This document shows positions 6,992 to 15,010 of a stretch of 33,875 bases of DNA, in pieces. Below the pieces are notes generated by a model. That model had not been told where the DNA came from. It ran no database searches and saw only the letters and a program-made list of their open reading frames with translations. How positions within the stretch are numbered: position 1 is the first letter of the stretch; each line of letters starts with the position of its first letter. A program made the position numbers and the translations under genes. Source of the DNA: CAYNYM01 sp049366815 (GTDB lineage Bacteria; Desulfobacterota; DSM-4660; Desulfatiglandales; HGW-15); NCBI GenBank assembly GCA_049366815.1, contig JBMNCO010000080.1:1-33875 (forward strand), written 5' to 3'.

Positions 6992-8944
6992 ATGAGGGCT
7001 TTGATGATACCGGAAAGGGTGTTTTTTTGGAGGATCGGGCTGGTTTGGCTATTTTACATAGCCGTGGCTTTTGTTGCAGGCCTGCTCGTTATCGGCGTTG
7101 CCGCTCACGTAAAGGTGTGGCTGAAGAGCGGACAAAAGGGCAAGATCCCTTTTTCTCGACAGGCCTTGAAGCAGGCGATACTGGATACCTTCCTGGGGCT
7201 TCGTGTATTGAAGGGCGATGTGACCGCGGGCGTCATGCATGCTTTTCTGATGTGGGGATTCATCATTTTGACTATTGGAACCGCCCTGATCTTTATACAC
7301 GAGTATCTGTTTCCATTCCTTGCAGGCAACACCCACCTTGTCTTTGAAGTGGCCATGGAAGTTGGGGGGCTTGTCCTATTGGCCGGGGTTATCTGGGCAT
7401 TGGTTCGCCGATACCTTCAGCGTGTTCCGAGGCTTGAACGCAGGCTGGAGGATGCCGTCGTGCCCCTGTGGCTGCTCGTTGTGGTTGTTTCAGGGTTCGT
7501 GCTGGAAGCGGTCAGACTGGGATCCCAACACCCGCCTTGGAGCCATTGGTCCTTTGTCGGATCTTGGATGGCGGGCCTGATTTCGGAACGGACGGCCCAA
7601 TCGGCCTACCCCTATCTGTGGTGGGGCCACGGCCTGTTGAGCTTGGGCTTCCTTGCCGTCATTCCGTTTACCAAACTCTTTCACATCCTGGGAGCCCCCG
7701 TGACCTATTACCTTCACCACCTGGCTGAAGGGCCGAGGGAGGTGCCCTTGGCATACGAGGGCGTTGCTGAAGGGATGAACCTCGCAGACGCCGTATTCTT
7801 CGATGCCTGTATGCGATGCGGCCGCTGTGTGGAGAAGTGCCCTTCGGCGGGGGCCGGTGAGCCCTTCGCACCCCGTGATTTTGTCCAGTCCTCCCGCCGC
7901 GCCATGTGGAAGGAGCAGTCCCCCGTTGGAGACATTCAGTTCCTCACCAATGATCCTCCATTGGACGGCAATGCGGAGTGGTACTGTACGACCTGTTCGG
8001 CCTGCCTGGAGGCCTGCCCCATATACGGTGCCACGTTCAAGTTTGTGACGAAGAGGCGGACCGAACTTATAGAAGAAGGCAAAGGCGTGCCGGATCTCAT
8101 GAACCAGACCCTTGAGAGGTTGTTCAAGTATGACAATCCATGGTTTCCTTCCAAGAAAGAAAGGGCTGCCTGGGCCATTGACCGGAATGTCCCTGCCCTC
8201 AAGAAGGGCGGAAAAGAGGCCCAACTCTGCTACTTTGCCGGATGCACGACCTCCTTTGATGCGAGGGCCCAGGACATTGCCAAATCCTTTTCGAGCATCC
8301 TGGACCATGCCGGAGTGAATTATGGGATTCTCGCCGACAAGGAGCCCTGCTGCGGCGACCTCGCCAGGGTGGTCGGAGAAGTCGGTCTTTTTCAGGAACA
8401 AATGGAAAAATGCTTGGAGCTTTTTGATAAATACGGCATAGAGCAGGTGGTGACGTCCTCTCCACACTGCTTCCATACCTTTAAAAATGAATACCTGGAG
8501 AAGAATTTTCAGGTCCGTCACTATACATTGTTCCTCAAGGAGCTTATCGGGGAAGGAAGACTGGAATTCAAGAATTCAGAACGCCGTATTGTAACCTACC
8601 ACGATCCCTGTTATCTCGGCCGCCACAATCAGATCTTTGACGAACCAAGAGAGATCATTCGTTCTATCCCCGGCATCGAGTTGAGGGAAATGCGGCATCA
8701 TGGACTCGACAGCCTGTGCTGTGGTGCAGGGGGAGGGAGGATGTGGCAGGGGCCTGAACTGAAGGGTGATGAGAGAATGGGTGAAATCAGAATCAAGGAG
8801 GCCCATGAAACCGGAGCACAATGCGTGATAACGGCATGTCCGTTGTGCTTGATCATGCTGGAAGACGGCCTGAAGACCGTGGGCCTGGAAAAGGAGATGA
8901 AGGTCATGGATCTCAATGAACTGGTTTTGGGTTCGCTCAAATAG
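6992..8944 (+). CDS. Membrane-bound Fe-S oxidoreductase (NarI-like + HdrD-like), putative ETF:quinone oxidoreductase
   Basis: 650 aa. The N-terminal ~235 residues contain about five membrane helices (roughly 12-37, 80-105, 117-140, 155-175, 205-232), with histidines placed for b-type haem as in NarI/DsrM. A [4Fe-4S] pair follows (CMRCGRCVEKC from Cys273, then CTTCSACLEAC). Two CCG domains of the HdrD type come next (EPCCGD...SPHC and DPCYLGRH...LCCGAGGGR...CPLC). This architecture matches the ETF-associated membrane iron-sulfur oxidoreductase of syntrophs and sulfate reducers that passes electrons from ETF to menaquinone. The two ETF genes follow at about 110 bp, supporting the call. An in-frame ATG at 7004 with GAGGG 5 bp upstream may be the true start. 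It would act at the cytoplasmic membrane. Confidence 0.88.
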   Translation: MRALMIPERVFFWRIGLVWLFYIAVAFVAGLLVIGVAAHVKVWLKSGQKGKIPFSRQALKQAILDTFLGLRVLKGDVTAGVMHAFLMWGFIILTIGTALIFIHEYLFPFLAGNTHLVFEVAMEVGGLVLLAGVIWALVRRYLQRVPRLERRLEDAVVPLWLLVVVVSGFVLEAVRLGSQHPPWSHWSFVGSWMAGLISERTAQSAYPYLWWGHGLLSLGFLAVIPFTKLFHILGAPVTYYLHHLAEGPREVPLAYEGVAEGMNLADAVFFDACMRCGRCVEKCPSAGAGEPFAPRDFVQSSRRAMWKEQSPVGDIQFLTNDPPLDGNAEWYCTTCSACLEACPIYGATFKFVTKRRTELIEEGKGVPDLMNQTLERLFKYDNPWFPSKKERAAWAIDRNVPALKKGGKEAQLCYFAGCTTSFDARAQDIAKSFSSILDHAGVNYGILADKEPCCGDLARVVGEVGLFQEQMEKCLELFDKYGIEQVVTSSPHCFHTFKNEYLEKNFQVRHYTLFLKELIGEGRLEFKNSERRIVTYHDPCYLGRHNQIFDEPREIIRSIPGIELREMRHHGLDSLCCGAGGGRMWQGPELKGDERMGEIRIKEAHETGAQCVITACPLCLIMLEDGLKTVGLEKEMKVMDLNELVLGSLK

Positions 8945-9053
8945 GCGGATAAAAACAGGGAGCGGAGCCCATTGGCGATAAACAGGCCTTCGCTCACTGA
9001 AAAAAATACCAAAATGTCTTTAGCAAAGGCAAGAGATGAGGAGGCGATAAACA

Positions 9054-10043
9054 ATGAGTGAGATATTACTGTTGGTGGAGTCCAAAGAAGGATCGGTGGA
9101 TAAGATGACCCTTGAACTCATACGGGGGGCGACCGACCTGGCGAAACAACTCGGTTTGCAGACTTCCGCCGTTGTGGTCGGGAATGAAACCGCACCCTTG
9201 GCGGAAGCGGCTGCATCCTATGGGTTGGACAAGGTATACGGGCTGGAGCATCCCTTACTGGAAGGCTTCAAGCCTGATGCCTGGGTGGCTGGCCTGGAAT
9301 GGCTGTGCAGGCAAATTTCGCCCAGAATTTTTCTTGCCAGCCACTCCTTTGTGGGAAAGGAGGTGTCGCCCCGGTTGGCGACCAGGTTGAATGTGGCCCT
9401 TACAACGGACTGCACAAACCTGGCCATAGATCCGGCTGACGGCCTTCTGATTCGCACGAAACCGATCTATGGAGGTAATGCCGTCACGACCTTGAAGTGT
9501 CAGGGCACCCCGCAGATGGTGACAGTCAGAAAGAATTCTTTCATACCCGTCGAGAAGGCGGCCTCTGCGTGTGAGGTCGTCAAGATGGTGCCGGAGCTCG
9601 ATGAATCGGTCATCAAGGTCAAATCCCTCGAAACGGTACCGCAGGAAATCGTGGAATTGGATAAGGCAAACATCATCATATCCGGTGGAAGGGGAATAGA
9701 GGACCAGGAGGACTTTGAAATGCTCACCGCCCTGGCCAAGGCGATGAGTAAAACCCATGGAAATGTCATGATTGGATGCAGCAGGCCGGTGGTGGACAAA
9801 TGCTGGCTCTCCTCCGATCACCAGGTGGGTCTGACCGGCTCGATGATCGCCCCTGATGCCTATATTGCCATCGGGATCTCAGGCGCTGTCCAGCACCTGG
9901 TCGGCATGGTTCGATCCAAGAAGATCATTTCCATCAATACCGACCCGGCCTGTAACATGTTCAAAGTATCCGATTACGGCGTGGTTTCAGACTATAAGGA
10001 CATCATCCCCGCCCTGGTAAAGAAAATGGAGGAGTCATCATGA
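9054..10043 (+). CDS. etfA: Electron transfer flavoprotein alpha subunit
   Basis: 329 aa, normal for EtfA. The N-terminal half has the ETF alpha/beta fold (ILLLVESKEGSVDKMTLEL). The C-terminal FAD domain is recognisable from SGGRGI (about residue 213), GCSRPVVDKCW, HQVGLTGSMIAPDAYIAIGI, SGAVQHLVGM and INTDP, all FAD-contacting segments. It should form a heterodimer with the next gene product and carry electrons from a flavin dehydrogenase to the membrane oxidoreductase encoded upstream. The strong GAGGAGG site lies 10 bp before the ATG. Gene order is alpha then beta with a 4-bp overlap, the reverse of the common etfBA order. No acyl-CoA dehydrogenase gene is adjacent; the CrtI-like flavoprotein at 10896 is the nearest candidate donor. 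Confidence 0.93.
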   Translation: MSEILLLVESKEGSVDKMTLELIRGATDLAKQLGLQTSAVVVGNETAPLAEAAASYGLDKVYGLEHPLLEGFKPDAWVAGLEWLCRQISPRIFLASHSFVGKEVSPRLATRLNVALTTDCTNLAIDPADGLLIRTKPIYGGNAVTTLKCQGTPQMVTVRKNSFIPVEKAASACEVVKMVPELDESVIKVKSLETVPQEIVELDKANIIISGGRGIEDQEDFEMLTALAKAMSKTHGNVMIGCSRPVVDKCWLSSDHQVGLTGSMIAPDAYIAIGISGAVQHLVGMVRSKKIISINTDPACNMFKVSDYGVVSDYKDIIPALVKKMEESS

Positions 10044-10834
10044 AGGAACTCAATATCATTGTCTGCGCAAAACAAATCCCTGATCCGGAGGCCCCGTTTT
10101 CAAACGTCAGCGTGGATGTTGAGAATAAGGAAGTCATCGTGGACGCTCCGGATGTCATCAGTCCCTATGATGAAAACGCCCTCGAGGCGGCCCTGCGCAT
10201 AAAAGAAGAGGTCGGGGCCAAGATAACCGTCCTGAGTATGGGCAAAAAGGTTTCAGATACGGTGCTGAGAAAGACGCTGGCGGCCGGGGCCGACGAATTG
10301 ATCCTTATCGAGGATCCCCAATTCGAACTGCTCGAGAGCAGTTCGGTGGCTTACGTCTTGTCTCGTGCCGTCAACAAGATCGGTGAGTATGACCTTGTTC
10401 TGGTGGGGAGGCAGGCCGGAGACTGGGATTCCGGGCAAGTGGGATTGATCCTCGGCGAATTGCTTGGGGTTCCTACGATCAGCCTTGCCCGGTCCGTAAA
10501 AGTAAAGGACGGGAATGTGATCGTGGAGAAGACCATTCCAATAGGGTATGAGGTGGTCGAGGCCGGTCTGCCCGCCGTGGTCACGGTGAGTAATGAGGTA
10601 GGGGAACTGCGGTATGTTTCAAGGACCAAGATTTTGGGCCTGATCAAAAAGCCTATTCGTATACCGAAATGGGGGGCGAAGGTCCTGGTGGAGGACCCTG
10701 GGATGTTGAAAACATTACAGATGGTGGAACTCCTGCCTCCACCGGATATGGGGAGGGATTGTTCGTTTATTGAAGGGGCGTCACCTGAAGAGACCGCTGA
10801 AAAACTGGCCGCTATCTTCAGGGAACTTGGATGA
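10040..10834 (+). CDS. etfB: Electron transfer flavoprotein beta subunit
   Basis: 264 aa, typical EtfB length. Family features run in order: IIVCAKQIPDPEAPF at the N-terminus, ISPYDENALEAALRIKE (residues ~39-56), TVLSMG, AAGADELILIED, LVLVGRQAGDWDSGQVG (the nucleotide-binding loop around residue 120-136) and LPAVVTVSNEVGELRYVS. A basic and proline-rich stretch follows (LGLIKKPIRIPKW). It pairs with EtfA, with which it overlaps by 4 bp (ATGA), implying translational coupling. The sequence does not by itself show whether this ETF is a plain electron carrier or a bifurcating one; a second FAD site in EtfB would need structure-based comparison. The neighbouring membrane Fe-S oxidoreductase favours the plain carrier role. 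Confidence 0.93.
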   Translation: MKELNIIVCAKQIPDPEAPFSNVSVDVENKEVIVDAPDVISPYDENALEAALRIKEEVGAKITVLSMGKKVSDTVLRKTLAAGADELILIEDPQFELLESSSVAYVLSRAVNKIGEYDLVLVGRQAGDWDSGQVGLILGELLGVPTISLARSVKVKDGNVIVEKTIPIGYEVVEAGLPAVVTVSNEVGELRYVSRTKILGLIKKPIRIPKWGAKVLVEDPGMLKTLQMVELLPPPDMGRDCSFIEGASPEETAEKLAAIFRELG

Positions 10835-10895
10835 TGACAACGCAGATGTTGTTTTGAAATCATTTAAACAAACTACAGAGAAAGGGAGGTAAGAA

Positions 10896-12536
10896 ATGGC
10901 TGACAAAGCGTACGATGCGGTAATTATCGGAGGGGGACATCACGGGACGACCATTGCCCCTTACCTGGCCAAGGCCGGGTTAAAGGTCGGGGTCTTTGAG
11001 CGGCTGGACCATCTCGGCGGAGGAGCCATCACGGAAGATCTCCCCTCGCCCGGATTTCGCGGGAATTTTTGCGCCCATTTTACCCGATACTATGGACATC
11101 CCGGTTATAAAGAATTCAACCTTCGAGAAGAAGGGCTGGAATACACCTTTCCGGATACCAATGAGGCCATCGTCTTTGATGACGGTACCAGTTACGTGTC
11201 CTATCCGGCCTTTCCGGTGATCAACGCCGAGACCGGCGAGACACAGTACTCAGAAGAAAACGTCAAGAAAACCTATGAACAGATCAAGCGTTTTTCCGAC
11301 GCTGATGCCGAAAACTATCTTTGGCTGACGGAAAAATACAGGACCAAATGGCGTCCGGCTTACGCGAAGTACCGATACTCCCCTCCCACACCCTGGGGGG
11401 TGCCCGATCCGATCGAGGAACTGTTCGACGATCCTGACAGCGGATTGGAACTCCCCATGCAGTTTATGAGCTGCAAGCAGATGGCCCGTTATTTCTTTGA
11501 AAGCGAGGAACTGAGAATCTTGACCCTGCGGGGTTTCTGCACGTCGTGGGGTGCCTTCCCCGACGACATCCCGGGCATTTACATCATGATGTCGACCATC
11601 CATCTGACCCTGGGATGGGAACCGGCCGCCATTGCCAAAGGCGGCACACAGGCCATCACCGATGCCCTGGTCTCGGCCGGGAAAAAACGGGGTGTGGAGT
11701 ACCATATCAACTCTGAAGTGCAGAAAATACTCATCGAAAACGGCAAGGCCACGGGAATCAAGTTGCTGGACGGCTCGGAGATCAAGGCGAATCAGATGGT
11801 GATCTCGGACAACGCTTCCCCTCAGCTCTACCAGCGGTTGATCGGAGAAAATCTCATCACGGACAGGATGAAGCGTTGGGCTCGCGTCTACCAGTTCGAT
11901 CGGGGCGAGCTTTTCTGGGGGACGGTCGGTGTTCATGAACTCCCTCAATATACAGCGGCGAAGGATAACCCGGATCTGAACGCCACGCCGCGCACCTATT
12001 TTTGCCCCAAAGATCTTGGATTCTTTGAAGACAAATACCAGCATGAGATCTTTCTCGCGGGGATGCCTTCAAAGATGTTTATCCTGACGGCCCCGGACAG
12101 CATCTGGGACCCCAGCAGGGTGCCTGAAGGGAAGCATTCGTTGCACGTCGAGGAGTTTACCTGTCCCGCCCGGTTGTTTTCCAGAAAGGAATGGGCACAG
12201 ATGACCGAGATGTGGGTCGACGCCCTTTTCGAGATGTGGGCGGATTATGCTCCGAACATGACAAAGGACAACCTCATTGTCCACCGGATCACCAATCCTG
12301 CCGACATCCAGGATACTCACCTGGATATGAAGGAAGGGGGATGGTGTGAAGGGAACTGCCACGGTGTCCAGAACGGACGCTTCAGGGGTGTACCGGGTGG
12401 GTATCAGACCTTTGTAAAGAACCTCTATCAGTGCTCATCCGGTGTGTATGGTGGGCCGGGTATCGCCCGTGGGTCAAGCTATAACTGCTATAAGGTCATA
12501 GCGGAAGAACACAAACTCCCCATGCCGGAATATTAA
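10896..12536 (+). CDS. FAD-dependent oxidoreductase, phytoene desaturase (CrtI)-like
   Basis: 546 aa. The N-terminal FAD dinucleotide fold is IIGGGHHGTTIAPYL (residues ~9-23), where GGGHHG stands in for GxGxxG, followed by the acidic strand end VFERLDHLGGGA. The C-terminus has the matching FAD closure (YGGPGIARGSSYNCYK). Lengths and motifs fit the NAD(P)/FAD amine-oxidase/CrtI superfamily. There are no carotenoid synthesis genes nearby, so the protein is probably recruited to dehydrogenate or isomerise a catabolic intermediate. It lies 60 bp after etfB with a GGGAGG site 6 bp before the ATG, making it the best local candidate for the dehydrogenase that reduces ETF. No signal peptide or membrane segment is seen. 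The substrate is unknown. Confidence 0.8.
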   Translation: MADKAYDAVIIGGGHHGTTIAPYLAKAGLKVGVFERLDHLGGGAITEDLPSPGFRGNFCAHFTRYYGHPGYKEFNLREEGLEYTFPDTNEAIVFDDGTSYVSYPAFPVINAETGETQYSEENVKKTYEQIKRFSDADAENYLWLTEKYRTKWRPAYAKYRYSPPTPWGVPDPIEELFDDPDSGLELPMQFMSCKQMARYFFESEELRILTLRGFCTSWGAFPDDIPGIYIMMSTIHLTLGWEPAAIAKGGTQAITDALVSAGKKRGVEYHINSEVQKILIENGKATGIKLLDGSEIKANQMVISDNASPQLYQRLIGENLITDRMKRWARVYQFDRGELFWGTVGVHELPQYTAAKDNPDLNATPRTYFCPKDLGFFEDKYQHEIFLAGMPSKMFILTAPDSIWDPSRVPEGKHSLHVEEFTCPARLFSRKEWAQMTEMWVDALFEMWADYAPNMTKDNLIVHRITNPADIQDTHLDMKEGGWCEGNCHGVQNGRFRGVPGGYQTFVKNLYQCSSGVYGGPGIARGSSYNCYKVIAEEHKLPMPEY

Positions 12537-12595
12537 TCGATGGGGCTTTTGAAGTGGGGTTGAAAGTGTTGTTTCGATTTTTTTGATTTTGGGTT

Positions 12596-12611
12596 CCCGG
12601 CCTGTGCCGGG
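12596..12611. repeat. Small intergenic hairpin downstream of the CrtI-like gene
   Basis: CCCGGC (12596-12601) and GCCGGG (12606-12611) flank a 4-nt loop in the 230-bp gap before the DUF89 gene. A T-rich run lies upstream rather than downstream, so it does not look like a plus-strand terminator. Confidence 0.3.
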
Positions 12612-12768
12612 GGACAAGAGAGTGGCGCCTAAAAGGGACGGTGGATGAAACCCTTCCGTGATGGCAAACTCGAAGGCTCCCGGCCAGGGCGAGGAACCGA
12701 TTTTTGAGAAGATTACAGTCTTCCCGGGGTAGCCCAAGCGATTCTTTTTCAAAGACCGGAAGAGTGAA

Positions 12769-13650
12769 ATGCTTATTAAACCGGATTGTATCCCCTGTAT
12801 CCTTAGAATGTCCGTTACGGCCATGCGGGCCCTGCACATGGATGAGAGTCGGAGCCGGAGTCTCTACCGGAGGATCGCACAATACCCCGGGCTTCGGGGT
12901 GAGACCTGGAATGTGGTAAGCCCCAGTATTATTGAAGGCATCATGGATATCATGAAAAAGTCCGCCGAGGCGTCCGATCCGTTTTCCCTCCTGAAATGGA
13001 AGCAGAACAGGCGGGCTCTTGAGGTCGAACAGCAGATCGCATCCATTATCCAGGAAGAGGCGGATCCCCTCCATAGCGCGGTGCGCCTTGCCATACTTGG
13101 GAACATGATCGATCTTATGGTGCAGGATGGCCCTTCGGATTTTATGCACTGGATTCGGAGTAGACTCCAGGTCCCCATTTCGGACGCCGCCTATGAGAGA
13201 TTCCGGGAACGGCTGTCCCGGGCGAGGCTGGTGGCCTATATGGGTGATAATTCAGGAGAAATTGTCTTTGATAAACAGCTCATCAAGACCATCAAGGCGC
13301 ACTATTCCCCTGAGATCGTCTTTGTCGTCCGCAGTACGGCCACGATGAACGATGTGACGCTCAGGGAGGCGGAGGATACGGGAATGAAGGAACTGGTTCC
13401 CGTGATTGAAAATGGAATCCAGGGTCCCTTCCCCGGGACGAGTCTGAAACGGTGCTCCCAGGAGGTGAGGGACCTCTTGAGCCGCGCCGATCTGATTATC
13501 TCCAAGGGCGGGGGGAATTTCGACTCCCTGAGTGAGGAAGAGACCGAGTTTACTGAGAAAACAACTTTTATGCTCCTGTCCAAGTGCCAACCCTATTGTG
13601 ATGTTTTCGGCACAAACCTTCACGAACCCGTCCTGGCCCATCTTCCCTGA
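12769..13650 (+). CDS. DUF89/ARMT1-like metal-dependent phosphatase family protein
   Basis: 293 aa, close to the size of archaeal and bacterial DUF89 proteins. Diagnostic features are the N-terminal CIPC (residues 7-10), GDNSGEIVFD (residues 159-168), where Asp160/Asn161 correspond to the metal-binding motif, RSTATMNDVT, and KGGGNFDSL (from Lys246). The C-terminus has KCQP and a conserved G-T-N-L stretch. DUF89 enzymes are metal-dependent hydrolases proposed to clear damaged sugar or cofactor phosphates. In this cluster it could repair a side product of the phosphotransferase or a pterin/flavin-type cofactor, but that is speculation. It sits between the CrtI-like oxidoreductase and the Hdr-like genes, in the same direction. 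A GGAAGAG site precedes the ATG. Confidence 0.82.
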   Translation: MLIKPDCIPCILRMSVTAMRALHMDESRSRSLYRRIAQYPGLRGETWNVVSPSIIEGIMDIMKKSAEASDPFSLLKWKQNRRALEVEQQIASIIQEEADPLHSAVRLAILGNMIDLMVQDGPSDFMHWIRSRLQVPISDAAYERFRERLSRARLVAYMGDNSGEIVFDKQLIKTIKAHYSPEIVFVVRSTATMNDVTLREAEDTGMKELVPVIENGIQGPFPGTSLKRCSQEVRDLLSRADLIISKGGGNFDSLSEEETEFTEKTTFMLLSKCQPYCDVFGTNLHEPVLAHLP

Positions 13651-13829
13651 CGCCAGGGTGTTTCCTTCCCCCTGTTTGTCTCTTGCGGTCGGTTCGAGGG
13701 TTTCGAAAAGAGGGCGATCCATGCACCGGCCGAAGGTCAGGTGAGGGGGGAGACACACAGTGAAAGAGCCCCGGAAAGGTTCGCCGATCCTTCAGGTCGG
13801 AGGAGCGCTATAAACGAGGAGATCGGGCA

Positions 13830-14978
13830 TTGGAAACAGTAACGCCATTGAAAGAAGCAGTTGAAATGATCAGGGATGCCGGCGGAGAGGCCTTCCGACT
13901 TTGTTTTCAATGCGGCCTCTGCACCGCCAGTTGCCCCTGGAATCGGGTGAGGACCTTCATGCCCCACAAGATGATCACCCAGGCCAAGTTCGGTCTGGTG
14001 GAACTGGGGGAGGAGGACTGGTGGTTCTGTTCGACATGCAACATGTGTGTCAGCCGGTGTCCCCGCGGTGTAGCCATTACGGATATCATGCAGTCGGTCC
14101 GGAACATCACCCTGGAATTCGACTACCGGGCGGCCCCCGAAAGTCTGCGCAGCGCCATGGGAAGCCTGAAGGGTTCCGGAAATCCCTGGAGCGGGGAGAG
14201 GGAAAAGAGGGCGGATTGGGCGGAGGGGTGCGCGGTTCCGCTTTTCGGCGATGGGACGGAACTGCTCTATTTTTCCTGTTGCGTACCGGCCTACGACCCC
14301 ACAATGTTAAATGTGGCCCGTGCCACCACTCGAATCCTGAAGGAAACGGGGGCCGATTTCGGTATCCTCGGGACCAGGGAAAGCTGTTGCGGCGAGAGCA
14401 TTCGGAAGGTGGGCAACAGGGAGCTCTTTGAAACCCTGGCAAAGGACAATATCCAGGCCTTCCAGGAGGCCGGGGTCAAGGATGTGGTGTTCACATCGCC
14501 CCATTGCTACGTGACCTTCAGGGACGAATATCCCGGATTGGGCGGTAACTTCAAGGTCGCCCATTTCACCCAGTATCTGGCCGGCTTGATCGATCAGGGA
14601 CGACTCAGCTTTGAGAAGGATTATCCCAAAAAGGTCGTCTACCATGATCCCTGCTATCTGGGAAGACACAGCGGCATCTACGATGAACCGAGAAGGGTCT
14701 TGAAAAGCATTCCAGGACTGACTTTGATGGACGAGATACAGACCCGTGAGAACAGCCTTTGCTGTGGCGGCGGGGGTGGACGGATCTGGATGGAGACCAA
14801 AAAGGAAGAGCGGTTCTCGGATATTTTAGTAAGACAAGCCGTGGAACTGGGTGCCGATGTCCTTGTCACAGCCTGTCCTTACTGCATCCTCAACTTCAAG
14901 GACAGCGTCTTGACACTGGATAAGGCGGAAGTTCTCGAAATAAAAGATGTCTCCGAAATTGTGAATGAAGTCATCTAG
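13830..14978 (+). CDS. Soluble HdrD-like (fused HdrC-HdrB type) iron-sulfur protein
   Basis: 382 aa. The N-terminal part binds two [4Fe-4S] clusters (CFQCGLCTASC, Cys25/28/31/35; and CSTCNMCVSRC, Cys67/70/73/77). Two CCG domains follow: ESCCGES with SPHCY, and DPCYLGRH with LCCGGGGGR and CPYC. HdrB/HdrD proteins of this form carry non-cubane clusters and handle two-electron chemistry or electron transfer. Its C-terminal half is clearly paralogous to the end of the membrane protein at 6992, but it lacks the membrane helices. It lies 32 bp before the HdrA-like gene, so it probably forms the HdrBC-equivalent part of a Hdr-Flx-type complex. The start codon appears to be TTG at 13830, with AACGAGGA about 9 bp upstream. 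The BamD subunit of class II benzoyl-CoA reductase is a close functional analogue. Confidence 0.85.
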   Translation: METVTPLKEAVEMIRDAGGEAFRLCFQCGLCTASCPWNRVRTFMPHKMITQAKFGLVELGEEDWWFCSTCNMCVSRCPRGVAITDIMQSVRNITLEFDYRAAPESLRSAMGSLKGSGNPWSGEREKRADWAEGCAVPLFGDGTELLYFSCCVPAYDPTMLNVARATTRILKETGADFGILGTRESCCGESIRKVGNRELFETLAKDNIQAFQEAGVKDVVFTSPHCYVTFRDEYPGLGGNFKVAHFTQYLAGLIDQGRLSFEKDYPKKVVYHDPCYLGRHSGIYDEPRRVLKSIPGLTLMDEIQTRENSLCCGGGGGRIWMETKKEERFSDILVRQAVELGADVLVTACPYCILNFKDSVLTLDKAEVLEIKDVSEIVNEVI

Positions 14979-15010
14979 CTTACAATCAAGAAAAATGTGT
15001 GGAGAGGCCA

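Noticed and set aside
7490..8521. Minus-strand open frame (about 340 codons) opposite the membrane Fe-S oxidoreductase
   Set aside because: The plus-strand protein has continuous, conserved cluster motifs through this stretch; the antisense product has no recognisable features.
8972..9053. Direct repeat GGCGATAAACA upstream of etfA
   Set aside because: Two 11-base copies (8972-8982 and about 9043-9053) are too short to call an element; likely chance in the ribosome-binding region.
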